DNA of 64,000 nt from an uncultured Chitinophagaceae bacterium (GTDB lineage Bacteria > Bacteroidota > Bacteroidia > Chitinophagales > Chitinophagaceae), in NCBI GenBank assembly GCA_936908745.1, contig CAKZFX010000005.1, positions 1 through 64,000 of the forward strand, in the 5' to 3' direction. This document shows, one piece after another, positions 49,096 to 58,239 of the stretch (within the stretch, counting starts at the first letter, position 1; every line of letters begins with the position of its first letter). The notes beneath the pieces are model-generated. The model did not search any database, was not told where the DNA came from, and saw nothing but the letters and a program-made list of their open reading frames with translations. The position numbers were made by a program, and so were the translations under genes.

Positions 49096-50239
49096 TTTTC
49101 TTTCCCTCTATTTTGTCCTTGAAGTAGCCGCCGGATGCACCAGAATCGGCCATGCTGTTTGATATTTTATTATAGCTTCCGCCTAAGGCATCTCTGGTCA
49201 TCGAAGCTGAACCGCTGGCCGTATTTCGAACTGAACTACTCATGATGTTGGTGACCTTTTGAAGCAAGGCATTATTACCTCCGGCGTGAATGATATAATT
49301 TGCTACGGAGGGAACGGTAAAATACCCGATGGTGCCAATGATCATAAATATCAAATAGGCTGTGTCAGTAGTCGAAAAGAAAGTGTCGCCATTACTTGCG
49401 ATCTGTTGCAGATCTTCCTTAAGCATATTTTCCTGGATTTTGCCCATGATGCCTCCGAATATATTGGCCACCGGAAGCCAGAGAAAGACGTTCAGGTACC
49501 TGGCTATCCACACAGTTAGTGTATGTTGAAATCCATCGAACACCGCAATCCCAAACACGAGTGGCCCCAGAATGGCAAGGATGATCATGTAGAACGTGCG
49601 AATGGTATTTATACAAAGTGCGGATGCCTCAAAGAGAACTTTCAGCACTTCAGCCATCCATTGTTTAATAGAATTTCTGAGATTGTAACCGAATTTGTCA
49701 AAAGCAAAACGGATGTTATTGCCAATACTTTTGAGCCAGCCCTCCCGTTTATCACCGTAGTGGTATTTGTACCATTTATCCCGGTCGCCACGACCAGTTT
49801 CGCCGACATACATTTGCCAGTACGCCGTAGTCTTAATAGCTTCTTCTTTCATTTGCAATAACTGCGAAACTGCCGCATCTGAATCTTTTACCAGTTGCGC
49901 AGTACCTGTCACGGTAGGTTTCATCAATTGGTTAATCATCTGGACAACCGATGGAAATATGAGGATCGCAAACCCTAGCACAAAAGGTCTGAACAAGGGA
50001 TAAAAATCGATAGCCTCAGCTCTTGCAATGTGTCCCCACACGCGTGCTGCTATATACCACGTCGCAGCGAAACCAGCTATTCCCCGGCCAACGCCGATCA
50101 AACGGCTGCACAGCGGTATCATATCTTCATACAATTGCTCAAGCACCTCATGCATAGATCGGATACGGGTTGCGATTTGTGCATCGGCTACTGCAGGAAC
50201 CAGGAAGATCACCAAACTCATCAAAATCAATCGCTTCAT
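49088..50239 (-). CDS. traJ: Conjugative transposon protein TraJ
   Basis: A 383-residue protein with a signal peptide (MKRLILMSLVIFLVPAVADAQ) and several transmembrane helices in the middle (for example GIAGFAATWYIAARVWGHIAR, TFYMIILAILGPLVFGIAVFDG, TVWIARYLNVFLWLPVANIFGG). This is the TraJ (VirB6-like) layout, forming part of the inner-membrane channel. The last 60 residues are Ser/Gly-rich. It starts 4 bp after the upstream TraI-like gene. Confidence 0.9.
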   Translation of the reverse strand: MKRLILMSLVIFLVPAVADAQIATRIRSMHEVLEQLYEDMIPLCSRLIGVGRGIAGFAATWYIAARVWGHIARAEAIDFYPLFRPFVLGFAILIFPSVVQMINQLMKPTVTGTAQLVKDSDAAVSQLLQMKEEAIKTTAYWQMYVGETGRGDRDKWYKYHYGDKREGWLKSIGNNIRFAFDKFGYNLRNSIKQWMAEVLKVLFEASALCINTIRTFYMIILAILGPLVFGIAVFDGFQHTLTVWIARYLNVFLWLPVANIFGGIMGKIQENMLKEDLQQIASNGDTFFSTTDTAYLIFMIIGTIGYFTVPSVANYIIHAGGNNALLQKVTNIMSSSVRNTASGSASMTRDALGGSYNKISNSMADSGASGGYFKDKIEGKKNV

Positions 50240-50243
50240 ACTT

Positions 50244-50861
50244 TTATTTTAAACCGTGAATCTTTCTCATCAGGTCAATATCCATTTGTGCCTTTTCTCT
50301 TTGCAGGGATAAGATGGCTGTGCCGTTATTAAACTCGTTGAGGAATGTATATTGTTCCAGAACCTCATCATAGATTCTGTCAATAGCACTGAGTCGCTCA
50401 TCATCACTCATCCGTAGCTTTCCGGCTGAAACCACCATTGCCAGTTCATCAAGGAGTTTAAGGCTTTCTGAAAGAAGGTTGGTATAAATTGATCCCAGGT
50501 ACTCAACTTCGGTGACCGAGAATTGTTTGCTTGCTCTGAATTCAGTGAGGGCACCTTTTGATTCTTTAACCAACTTTAGCTGGATGGCAATGATGTCTGC
50601 TACTTTACTGTACTTCTTAACGGCAGGGCTAACCTGGAGCAATCCATCAAGAAAATCTTTATGGAGCGAGAAATTCCCTTGCGATATATTCTTTATAGAA
50701 GTGTATCCCTTTTCAAGGATCTGGTAGCCTTTTTTCATGTGGGAAAGCATCAGCTTTAGCTGCGCGAGCTTTTCTACATTAAGCAGAAGCTGTTTTGCTT
50801 CCTGCGATTGTCCAAATGACATAGCGGGGCATAAGAGTAGTATAAAGAGCATCTTTTTCAT
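50244..50861 (-). CDS. TraI-like periplasmic protein, second copy
   Basis: A 205-residue protein with signal peptide (MKKMLFILLLCPAMSFGQ) and a helical body. Segments IIAIQLKLVKESKGALTEFRASKQFSVTEVEYLGSIYTNLLSESLKLLDELAMVV (in parts) parallel the upstream gene's IITNQVAMVNEYKAAWTTFRQDKNFTQGELEYMGEIYSGMLSESTKSIDQLFMVI (in parts). The two are therefore paralogues. TraI/TrbJ-like proteins are periplasmic parts of the conjugation machine. It overlaps its paralogue's stop by 4 bp. Confidence 0.75.
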   Translation of the reverse strand: MKKMLFILLLCPAMSFGQSQEAKQLLLNVEKLAQLKLMLSHMKKGYQILEKGYTSIKNISQGNFSLHKDFLDGLLQVSPAVKKYSKVADIIAIQLKLVKESKGALTEFRASKQFSVTEVEYLGSIYTNLLSESLKLLDELAMVVSAGKLRMSDDERLSAIDRIYDEVLEQYTFLNEFNNGTAILSLQREKAQMDIDLMRKIHGLK

Positions 50862-51514
50862 AATCCATAAAGTTTTTTAACGTATTCAATTTCACCTCGT
50901 GCAGAAGCACGCTGAATGCTGATCAGTTTATTTTGATTACTGAAATCTTTCAGGTCCAGGAAACCTTGTTCCATGCTGGTGGCCGCTGCGTTGATTATTT
51001 CCATTCTCTTGGCATCGGACATTTGAGTTGTAAAGGCATTGATCACCATGAATAGTTGGTCGATTGACTTGGTGCTTTCGGAGAGCATGCCTGAGTATAT
51101 CTCCCCCATGTATTCCAACTCGCCTTGCGTGAAATTTTTATCTTGCCGGAATGTAGTCCACGCTGCCTTGTATTCATTCACCATCGCCACCTGGTTGGTA
51201 ATAATGTCTTTTACCCTATAATAGTAGCTTAGGCTAGTCTTGACTTTATTTAATTCCTGGAAGTAGTCCGCATATAACTTCCGCTGGCGCTCTACCCAAT
51301 CGCTGATTTCACTGAGCTTGGTTTGTGAAAGAACATTTTCTATAGTCTTCTGGGCATTCTGAAGCCAGATAGTTTTGTTTTGTAGTTTTTGAATTTTTAA
51401 GTCTACGGCTACAATAACTTTTTTGATCCCAGCTTTAATAATTTCGGCAATCGGGAATTGCGCTGAACTTCGGATACTTACTAGCAGAGCAAGTATTATC
51501 AATGCTTTTTTCAT
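50858..51514 (-). CDS. traI: Conjugative transposon protein TraI-like, first copy
   Basis: The frame opens at 51577, but the ATG at 51514 begins the signal peptide MKKALIILALLVSIRSSAQ, giving 218 residues. The body is long-helical (NAQKTIENVLSQTKLSEISDWVERQRKLYADYFQELNKVKTSLSYYYRVKDII, in parts), as in TraI (DUF4141-type) proteins, which resemble TrbJ/VirB5. It is followed by a paralogue, a duplication seen in several Chitinophagaceae-type operons as far as I know. Confidence 0.8.
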   Translation of the reverse strand: MKKALIILALLVSIRSSAQFPIAEIIKAGIKKVIVAVDLKIQKLQNKTIWLQNAQKTIENVLSQTKLSEISDWVERQRKLYADYFQELNKVKTSLSYYYRVKDIITNQVAMVNEYKAAWTTFRQDKNFTQGELEYMGEIYSGMLSESTKSIDQLFMVINAFTTQMSDAKRMEIINAAATSMEQGFLDLKDFSNQNKLISIQRASARGEIEYVKKLYGL

Positions 51515-51607
51515 AAAAGGAATTTTAAACAAAACAGGTCCCTCCCGGAATATCCGGGAGGGGTAACCTGTAACCACAACCAGGGATGAAAAAGAAGATG
51601 TCAGGCG

Positions 51608-52345
51608 CTAATCGATCGTCAATTCGCAACCATTACAGCCACCTTCACAGTAATATATTTTTTTGCCTGAAGTGTCCCCTTTGAGGGACACGGTCTTTAG
51701 CTTACAAGCTTTTGTGCCTTCGCAGTCGCAACTGGCCTTGTCAAGGAATGCTTTCTCATTTTGAACAAGAAAAAATGGGATGCCCATCACAGTGAATTTG
51801 CCATAAGCTTCCGTTGAGGCAACATTTTTTGTAAGAGATTTGATTTCCTCCTGTATGTCTTTGTCATTGAAAAAGGAATCTTTGTCTCCCAGGTTAATCA
51901 ACCGGTCAACCGAATAGCCTTTGTAGGTGAATTTACCAGTACAGGAGCCCGAGCAACTGGATTGAAGACATCCAAATCCCAATCCATCTTCATAAAAAAC
52001 CTGGCATGCATTATTTAATACGCTGCAATAGCAGGCGTAGGTAGCATATACGGGAAGGGTCTTTTCCGTATAGGGCAGGCTTCTTGAAAGAAACGCATAG
52101 CCTCCGGGCAGCTCAACGGCTATTTCTAGTTTGTCGGCCGTAAAGCGCAGTTTGGAACCGGCAGGAAGGATAATGCCTGTTTCACCCGCTTTAACGGGCT
52201 TATCAGCAACAGTTTCTTTTACCCCTGACATTGCTTTGGCTGCTTCAGAGATAATAGTCGACACTGCTCCCGGCTGTGGTTCTTTTTTATTGCAGGAACA
52301 AAACAGAAGTGAACTCAGCATTACTGCACAAATCATTTGCTTCAT
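51608..52345 (-). CDS. Cysteine-rich lipoprotein in tra operon
   Basis: A 245-residue lipoprotein: signal peptide with lipobox SLLFCSC (Cys16 or Cys18). The mature protein has two cysteine clusters, one central (YACYCSVLNNAC, GFGCLQSSCSGSCTG) and one C-terminal (ASCDCEGTKAC, YYCEGGCNGCEL). No haem motif (CxxCH) is present; disulfides or metal binding are likely. It lies between TraG and TraI, transcribed with them. Function unknown; it may be a surface or exclusion protein of the element. Confidence 0.65.
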   Translation of the reverse strand: MKQMICAVMLSSLLFCSCNKKEPQPGAVSTIISEAAKAMSGVKETVADKPVKAGETGIILPAGSKLRFTADKLEIAVELPGGYAFLSRSLPYTEKTLPVYATYACYCSVLNNACQVFYEDGLGFGCLQSSCSGSCTGKFTYKGYSVDRLINLGDKDSFFNDKDIQEEIKSLTKNVASTEAYGKFTVMGIPFFLVQNEKAFLDKASCDCEGTKACKLKTVSLKGDTSGKKIYYCEGGCNGCELTID

Positions 52346-52351
52346 AGAGTT

Positions 52352-54811
52352 TTAATTTTTGTTATTTAAATAATGATTGATTGCCTTTTCGATATTCCCA
52401 TCAAACTGTTCTGCCAGTTGCATGAGTTTATGCTTTTCTTTTTCTTCAGTGGTATACGCCAGGTATTCCTCGGGAGAAACTTCCACCCGGTATACCTTTG
52501 AAAGCGTGCCTCCGAGTGAGATGAATACTTCCTTATATTTTTTAGAGGGATCGTTGGCCTTGTTGATTGATAGTATTAATGCCTTCTCTTTGTCAGTAAG
52601 TCCAAGCAGTTTTTGTATCTCATCAAACCGGTTCAGGTACTTGGACTGATCGAGCAAGATCTTACAATCACTGTTATTGATAATAGCGTCTTTAACAATA
52701 GGTGAACTGGCTATATCATCTACCTCTTGGGTAACGAAAACTGTTTCCCCGAAAAACTTCCTGACAGTTTTCACTACGTAGCGCATATACTCAGCCATTC
52801 CTTCCTTAGCAATTGCTTTCCATGCTTCTTCTATGAGAAGCATTTTTCGGAAACCCTTTTGTTTCCGCATTTTGGAAACAAAGATTTCCATAATGATTAT
52901 AGTGACAACCGGGAATAGTATCGGATGATCTTTAATGGTGTCAATTTCAAACACAATAAATCGCTCGTGCAATAGATCAAGATTCTCTGTCGCATTGAGC
53001 AAATAGTCAAATTCTCCGCCTTTATAATAGGGTCTTAATACGTACAGGAAATTTGAAAGATCAAAATCCTTTTCCTTAACGCCATCTTTCTCGAGCGATT
53101 TTGAAAATTCCTGTTGAATAAACTCGTAGAAGGAATTGAAGCAGGAAAAGATGGCGGGATGTTGATCAACGAACTCAAAATATTGTTTCAAAGCGTTGCT
53201 TATTGCAACATATTCCGAACGCTTGAAGCTTTCGGTGTCCTTTTTCCAGAGGGCAAGTAGCAATGTCTTAATGCTTTCCTTTTTCTCAGTGTCGAGTGTG
53301 TCGTCTTTGCCGATAAAAAAGGGATTGAAGCGTATCGGGTTTTTTTCTTCATAGGTGAAATAATAGCCATTCACCATTTGACATAGTCCTTTATAGCTGT
53401 GTCCGACATCTACCAGGACAATGTGTGTGCCCTGCTCATAATAAGATCGAACCATATGGTTGGTAAAAAAGCTTTTACCACTACCAGAAGGACCAAGTAT
53501 AAATTTGTTGCGGTTTGTGACGATTCCCTTTTGCATGGGCTCATCGCTTATGTCGACATGGACTGGTTTGCCGTATTGCCTTTCCCCAAGCCGAATGCCA
53601 CAGGGAGATATACTCGACCTGTAATTTGTTTCCAGGTTCAGAAAGCAACACGCTTGCTCCGCGAACGTATCGAACGTGTCATTCATCGGAAAGTCGGCTT
53701 CATTTCCTGGTATGCCCGCCCAGAATATTTGCGGCGCTCCCGATAACTCTTGTTTGGGAACTGCATCCATCTGGGACAGGGCAGATGATACCAGGTTTCT
53801 CGTGTCCTTCAACACCTCACGATTATCCGTCCACACTAACACGTTCAGGTGGGATTTCACAGGCAGTCGCTGTTGGGAAATGGCTTCATTCAGGAAGTCA
53901 TTGGTGGCGTCACGACTTATAGCATTTTCCCTGGAGTATGCACTAAGGGAATGGAGACGTAATCTTTTTGATTCAAGTTTTTGGATGGTCTTTTGGGAAT
54001 CCTCAATAAAAATGTATTGGTTGTAAATATGATTGCAAGGCAGTAGCTGCCCTAACGGCGATGCAAATCCTATTGAAAACTTTGTCTTGTCAGTGGAATA
54101 CTTATCGTAGTTGATTCGTGAGCCACAGTACGATGGCAGGTCGGATGCATCTGCCAGTGTAAAAAGTTGGCAGTGATTCGGACCTACTTTTATTCCATCT
54201 TCAAAAGAAATATCGTGAAGTAAGAAAGATCGTTCGTTGGGTTGCAAACAAAGGTATCGTTCAACTAGTCCGCAGTGTTGTTTGTCTCCGCTTAGTTCCT
54301 CATTGGTCATTCTCCTTAACTGGACGAGGCCGTTATCTCTGAGGATCCTTTCAAACTGACCAGTGCTATCGAGAAAATCCTGTAGCAGCTGCGGTTTAAT
54401 CGTTTCTTCTGGTACAATGGAACGACGAAGAAGATTCGAAAACAGCGACGATCCGAATTTTCTTCCAGATGCTTTTTTGGTAAGCATGATATAGCACTGG
54501 TGATCCAGGTAAGGTCTTTCATTAAAAGATCTTTCGCTGGCTCGTGACAGGAAGCTTATACCGATAGCAGAAAAATCACCTGCATGTTTAGACTCAGTAA
54601 ACCAATCCTGTTTGTGAAATACTGTGCCGGCAGGAAGAATTTTAATTGCACGGATCAGGCTTTGATGAAGTGTTTCATATTCCTGGTCGGAGAGACTAAA
54701 AATCTCAGGAAGCTGGACCTCAAAGACAACTGTTACATCACCTTGTTTTGACAGTATACAGTCATTCTCTACACCAAAAATGGGCAATATGTCCTTTATT
54801 TCTCTTTGCAC
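52352..54811 (-). CDS. traG: Conjugation ATPase TraG (VirB4-like)
   Basis: An 819-residue ATPase of the Bacteroidetes TraG (VirB4-like) family. Walker A is FILGPSGSGKSFFTNHMVRSY (about residues 438-458), Walker B is KMLLIEEAWKAIAKEGMAEYM (about 655-675), and FVTQEVDDIASSPIVKDAIINNS follows, typical of VirB4 proteins. The N-terminal 330 residues form the usual VirB4 domain. It powers pilus assembly or substrate transfer. The start overlaps TraF by 16 bp. Confidence 0.95.
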   Translation of the reverse strand: MQREIKDILPIFGVENDCILSKQGDVTVVFEVQLPEIFSLSDQEYETLHQSLIRAIKILPAGTVFHKQDWFTESKHAGDFSAIGISFLSRASERSFNERPYLDHQCYIMLTKKASGRKFGSSLFSNLLRRSIVPEETIKPQLLQDFLDSTGQFERILRDNGLVQLRRMTNEELSGDKQHCGLVERYLCLQPNERSFLLHDISFEDGIKVGPNHCQLFTLADASDLPSYCGSRINYDKYSTDKTKFSIGFASPLGQLLPCNHIYNQYIFIEDSQKTIQKLESKRLRLHSLSAYSRENAISRDATNDFLNEAISQQRLPVKSHLNVLVWTDNREVLKDTRNLVSSALSQMDAVPKQELSGAPQIFWAGIPGNEADFPMNDTFDTFAEQACCFLNLETNYRSSISPCGIRLGERQYGKPVHVDISDEPMQKGIVTNRNKFILGPSGSGKSFFTNHMVRSYYEQGTHIVLVDVGHSYKGLCQMVNGYYFTYEEKNPIRFNPFFIGKDDTLDTEKKESIKTLLLALWKKDTESFKRSEYVAISNALKQYFEFVDQHPAIFSCFNSFYEFIQQEFSKSLEKDGVKEKDFDLSNFLYVLRPYYKGGEFDYLLNATENLDLLHERFIVFEIDTIKDHPILFPVVTIIIMEIFVSKMRKQKGFRKMLLIEEAWKAIAKEGMAEYMRYVVKTVRKFFGETVFVTQEVDDIASSPIVKDAIINNSDCKILLDQSKYLNRFDEIQKLLGLTDKEKALILSINKANDPSKKYKEVFISLGGTLSKVYRVEVSPEEYLAYTTEEKEKHKLMQLAEQFDGNIEKAINHYLNNKN

Positions 54812-55122
54812 AGGTCTGTAAATACTTTACGTGAAGAAATTTTTATTACCGAAGGGATTGATCTTTTCGCGAGTGTTTTCATCATCCCGTGTTCACCATA
54901 CAACCGGCTTAATTTGTATACACGAATGAATAATCCTGTTCCGCATACTGCAATGATGAAAAGGCATATAAACATATTTACACCGCAGATATAAAGGATG
55001 GCAAACAGGATTAGCAGTAACAGTAATCCTCCTCCCAGGTACCAGATGTACTGCGCCTTAAGTCCTTTAAATTCAATGGGACGGTTAATGCCTTTATTGA
55101 TAGAATACACACTAACGGACAT
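54796..55122 (-). CDS. traF: Conjugative transposon protein TraF (DUF4133)
   Basis: A 108-residue protein that starts SVYSINKGINRPIEFKGLKAQYIWYL, the opening signature of TraF/DUF4133, followed by two transmembrane helices (YLGGGLLLLLILFAILYICG, NMFICLFIIAVCGTGLFI). VirB3-like. It overlaps TraG on one side and the inserted T9SS gene by 11 bp on the other. Confidence 0.9.
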   Translation of the reverse strand: MSVSVYSINKGINRPIEFKGLKAQYIWYLGGGLLLLLILFAILYICGVNMFICLFIIAVCGTGLFIRVYKLSRLYGEHGMMKTLAKRSIPSVIKISSRKVFTDLCKEK

Positions 55123-56350
55123 ACAATACCCTTTGAGTGAATTTGTGTTCTGTAGTCTGAAGTATCAATTGGTAAACACCTGCGGATAGTCCATCCATGT
55201 TTAATTGCCTGTTCAGGTCGCCCCCGGGATGTTCAATAAGTTTGAACTTTGTGTGATTGCCTTCTGGCGTTATGAGAGACGCAATATATCTGCCTGGCGG
55301 TGCAGAGGTCAATCTGAAATTGATATCGCTCGTGCTTACAGGATTTGGAAAAACGATCAACTTCGATTGTTGGCTATTTTGAAATGAATTATTTTCCTGT
55401 TTCTTAAGAAATACAATCCTGCTGTAGAAGGATTGACCATTATTTTCGACAGCCTTGATCCGGTAGGATGCAGTAAGTGTGCTTTGGTAGAGTGTATAGA
55501 TATAGTCTGATCTAGACCCTACATTTGATATGGGCAGAATGCTACCAAGAGTAGTAAAGGAAATGTTGTCTGTAGAAACTTCAATTTCATAATGGCTAAT
55601 ATCAATCTCTGTGTAATTCGACCATGATATTCTCGCCAAGTCCGCCTGTACCAATCTTCCCTGTACATTTTCAAACCGGACAGGAAGAGCGATAAGAATA
55701 CCACTGCTGTCTCTTGGCAATAACCCACGAACAACTAACTGCAGAGTGCCGCTACCACAAAAGAAATTATACATGTTATAAGGAGGACCAGGAAACACGC
55801 TGCCAACGCTGAAATTGACATTGCCCGGACTGAAGTAGTAAGGATGCTCAATTGGGTACAGGGGTAAACAGACATTGGGTGCGGAAAACGCTTCGAAGGG
55901 AACCATCGTTCCGTAATCCATGTCCCAGTAAGAAACAGTGATGAAGCCACAGTCAAGCTCCTGGCCGTTTACCACGTAATGAGTAGCCGCATTGGGATCG
56001 CAATCGATATAGTTTGTTCCAAGGCTGTTGTAATAGGACACAACTTTGGGAGCAGTAAAATTGTAACCCGGGTAATTGTTACCAGTCGAGTCAAGAACAC
56101 CACCCATTACGTTGCCAAATTGTAAACCTTGTTTATAGACCCAAATGTCATAATTGCTGAGCGTGGTAGGTGTGTATACGCCTGCAGGACTGACTTCATA
56201 AAAAGACAGGATCAGCCTGTTTTCGCGTTTGGGTGGGTTAGGCGCGTCATCAACCAAACGGGTGGCTGTGTATCTTGCTTTTACCCCGATATACTGGGCA
56301 TTTGAAAGACAAGAAATAAGTAATAGGCATACGGATAGAAGTAACTTCAT
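55112..56350 (-). CDS. T9SS-sorted secreted protein inserted in tra operon
   Basis: A 412-residue protein with signal peptide (MKLLLSVCLLLISCLSNAQ) and a C-terminal T9SS type A sorting domain (about 335-412: VFPNPVSTSDINFRL, LSAGVYQLILQTTEHKFTQRVLYV). The middle holds a fibronectin-like stretch (QADLARISWSNYTEIDISHYEIEVSTDNISFTTLGS, in parts). It would be moved to the cell surface by the type IX system. It separates TraE from TraF, which are normally adjacent, and overlaps TraF by 11 bp. Possible roles are mating-pair contact or surface adhesion. Confidence 0.85.
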   Translation of the reverse strand: MKLLLSVCLLLISCLSNAQYIGVKARYTATRLVDDAPNPPKRENRLILSFYEVSPAGVYTPTTLSNYDIWVYKQGLQFGNVMGGVLDSTGNNYPGYNFTAPKVVSYYNSLGTNYIDCDPNAATHYVVNGQELDCGFITVSYWDMDYGTMVPFEAFSAPNVCLPLYPIEHPYYFSPGNVNFSVGSVFPGPPYNMYNFFCGSGTLQLVVRGLLPRDSSGILIALPVRFENVQGRLVQADLARISWSNYTEIDISHYEIEVSTDNISFTTLGSILPISNVGSRSDYIYTLYQSTLTASYRIKAVENNGQSFYSRIVFLKKQENNSFQNSQQSKLIVFPNPVSTSDINFRLTSAPPGRYIASLITPEGNHTKFKLIEHPGGDLNRQLNMDGLSAGVYQLILQTTEHKFTQRVLYVR

Positions 56351-56395
56351 AGTAGTAAGAATTTTTAAGGATTAATTATTGATTTGTTGGTGCTG

Positions 56396-56689
56396 TTAGA
56401 CCCCGAAGAAGGATCTGATAACGGTAGCAACGATTACAAGGAAAACGCAGGAGCCAAACCATGCGGCAGCTACCTTTCCTGTATCCGGGTCGCCGCTATT
56501 CCATTTGGAGTATACTTTTACAGCTCCAATGAGCCCAAGTACTGCACCGACTGCATACATGAGATTGGTCCCGGAAGCAAAGTAGCTTCGCACTTTTGTG
56601 TTGGCTTCGTTAATACCTGCGTTACCATCCTGGGCTTGCAGCACTAACGTGAAGAGAATGAACGAAAGAGAAAGAAAACATTTTTTCAT
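56396..56689 (-). CDS. traE: Conjugative transposon protein TraE (DUF4134)
   Basis: The ATG at 56689 gives a 97-residue protein with signal peptide (MKKCFLSLSFILFTLVLQAQ) and the TraE/DUF4134 body: ANTKVRSYFASGTNLMYAVGAVLGLIGAVKVYSKWNSGD (in parts), then a second membrane helix (WFGSCVFLVIVATVIRSFFGV). A longer frame to 56761 lacks this clear start. VirB2-like: the probable pilin-type subunit of the transfer apparatus. Confidence 0.9.
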   Translation of the reverse strand: MKKCFLSLSFILFTLVLQAQDGNAGINEANTKVRSYFASGTNLMYAVGAVLGLIGAVKVYSKWNSGDPDTGKVAAAWFGSCVFLVIVATVIRSFFGV

Positions 56690-56732
56690 AAGGGATGTAT
56701 ATAGGGTTACGAATTGTTGTTGCTCCATCGCG

Positions 56733-57119
56733 TCATTTCCACAGGGCACGGAGGTCATCATCGTCGAGACGGATGGAGCATTTAATTTGGCCTTCAGAAA
56801 TAAGAAAGCGGTTTAAGGCATCGCGAAAGCCAGGTTCTATGATTTCATGATAAGATTGGATCTTTTCTGCCAATGCGAGCAGCAGTTCGGCCTTGTTAGT
56901 TTTATTCAAAAAGACCGGCTTTAGATCTTCTGTTATGAGATATATGTCTGAAGCATTAGTGCCACTTGTATCATTGTCATATTTTGAAATAGCAGGAGAA
57001 GACATTTTCAAGAAACTTAAACTGTCCTTATAAAAGACTACCCATATAAAGAGATAATAGAAGAGGGATAAGAGAGCGATGGCTAACCAGTACTGTGTCC
57101 AGGAGATATTGTTTAACAT
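56733..57119 (-). CDS. Membrane-anchored hypothetical conjugative-element protein
   Basis: A 128-residue protein with one N-terminal transmembrane helix (YWLAIALLSLFYYLFIWVVF) and an acidic cytoplasmic domain (LLLALAEKIQSYHEIIEPGFRDALNRFLISEGQIKCSI, in parts). It is upstream of TraE in the same direction. Small proteins of this size are found ahead of traE in related elements, without a known function. Confidence 0.65.
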   Translation of the reverse strand: MLNNISWTQYWLAIALLSLFYYLFIWVVFYKDSLSFLKMSSPAISKYDNDTSGTNASDIYLITEDLKPVFLNKTNKAELLLALAEKIQSYHEIIEPGFRDALNRFLISEGQIKCSIRLDDDDLRALWK

Positions 57120-57176
57120 GCGTTTTGTTTGTAACGCAAAAATGAAACAGGTTCGTAAGGTTTTTTCAATAGACGA

Positions 57177-57189
57177 TCCCGACTCGGGA
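57177..57189. promoter_or_regulatory. Inverted repeat upstream of tra genes
   Basis: TCCCGA C TCGGGA is a perfect 6-bp inverted repeat in the 185-bp gap between the RteC gene and the tra operon. A second, looser inverted repeat (ACGCTGC / GCAGCGT) lies near 57239-57274. Either could be an operator for tra transcription. Confidence 0.35.
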
Positions 57190-57304
57190 AAAATAAATAT
57201 CTGATAGCCTTTAAATTGTTTTGTGTTGTAAAATTGAAAACGCTGCTTTCCCGCTATTTAAACAGGTTGGCAGCGTATTCTTCCATTCTTCGAACGATTG
57301 GATA

Positions 57305-58147
57305 TTAATAAGCCTCATCGGCTTCATCCATTCGCTTAAGTAGCTTCTCCTTTAATTGGTCAAGAAAACTACTACGGTTCTTTTTACGGATTCTCATTTC
57401 CTGGAACACATTGTAAACGTTTCCGAGATCAACCTGGAAAATATTTTCAAAAAAATTAGTTAAGAGCTTAATATCTGCGACACCATTATTGATGGCCCCG
57501 GCAGTTTGCAAGGAATAGATAAGTTCAATAAGCGAAACCTTCGATCCCGTCCATTGCAATTTTTTCTCTGTGGCACGTTGTTCCTGCGAATCGGTGTATT
57601 GGATGGCAGAAATAGCAGTATTCAGGTAAATTCTTAAAAGTTCGTAAGCAAACAGTTTGGAAACCTTATAGCTCTGAATTGTAGAAAAACTATGATCGAT
57701 ACTTAAGGTGAGGTCGTCAGGTAGTAATCTTATATCCTGTTGCCCTCGAATAAAATAGACTTCGTCGAAATGAGTTGCGCCGCTACGGTAATATTGATAA
57801 AAGTCAAGATTATTGTCAAAGAAGTGTTTAATGCGCATAAGGTGGGATTCAAGGTAGTTGATCTGGACCTTATCGCTGGCAGCGGGTCGGTTGATTTCGA
57901 TATGAAATATTTTGACAAAATAGATAAACTGGGAATAAAATTTAGGCTTAACGGCTTTAAAGAACTCGATTTCTTCTCTTGGATCTTTGAACGGAGTTTT
58001 TTCAATATGTTTCTTTAGCTCAAGGAGTGTTTCCTGGCAAACACTTATGCACTGTGAGGTTTCTTTCAATAGCGGATAACCTTCCTCCTTGATTTTTGCA
58101 ATTCGTTCCTCTAGCTTCTCATATAGTCGATGCATAGGTGTGCGCAT
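57305..58147 (-). CDS. rteC: RteC-like regulator of conjugative element
   Basis: A 280-residue protein of the RteC family. The C-terminal block LQWTGSKVSLIELIYSLQTAGAINNGVADIKLLTNFFENIFQVDLGNVYNVFQEMRIRKKNRSSFLDQL (in parts) is the conserved RteC signature. In CTnDOT, RteC activates excision genes. Here it lies at the right end of the conjugation operon, transcribed towards it. There is no RteA/RteB two-component pair in the window. Confidence 0.9.
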   Translation of the reverse strand: MRTPMHRLYEKLEERIAKIKEEGYPLLKETSQCISVCQETLLELKKHIEKTPFKDPREEIEFFKAVKPKFYSQFIYFVKIFHIEINRPAASDKVQINYLESHLMRIKHFFDNNLDFYQYYRSGATHFDEVYFIRGQQDIRLLPDDLTLSIDHSFSTIQSYKVSKLFAYELLRIYLNTAISAIQYTDSQEQRATEKKLQWTGSKVSLIELIYSLQTAGAINNGVADIKLLTNFFENIFQVDLGNVYNVFQEMRIRKKNRSSFLDQLKEKLLKRMDEADEAY

Positions 58148-58239
58148 AGTTTTAAACTTGCCGTAAAATATGGCACCCTTGTTTTAATTAGTTATCAAAA
58201 GTGAAATCAAACTATTCCAAAGTATATTAAGCACTTAGT

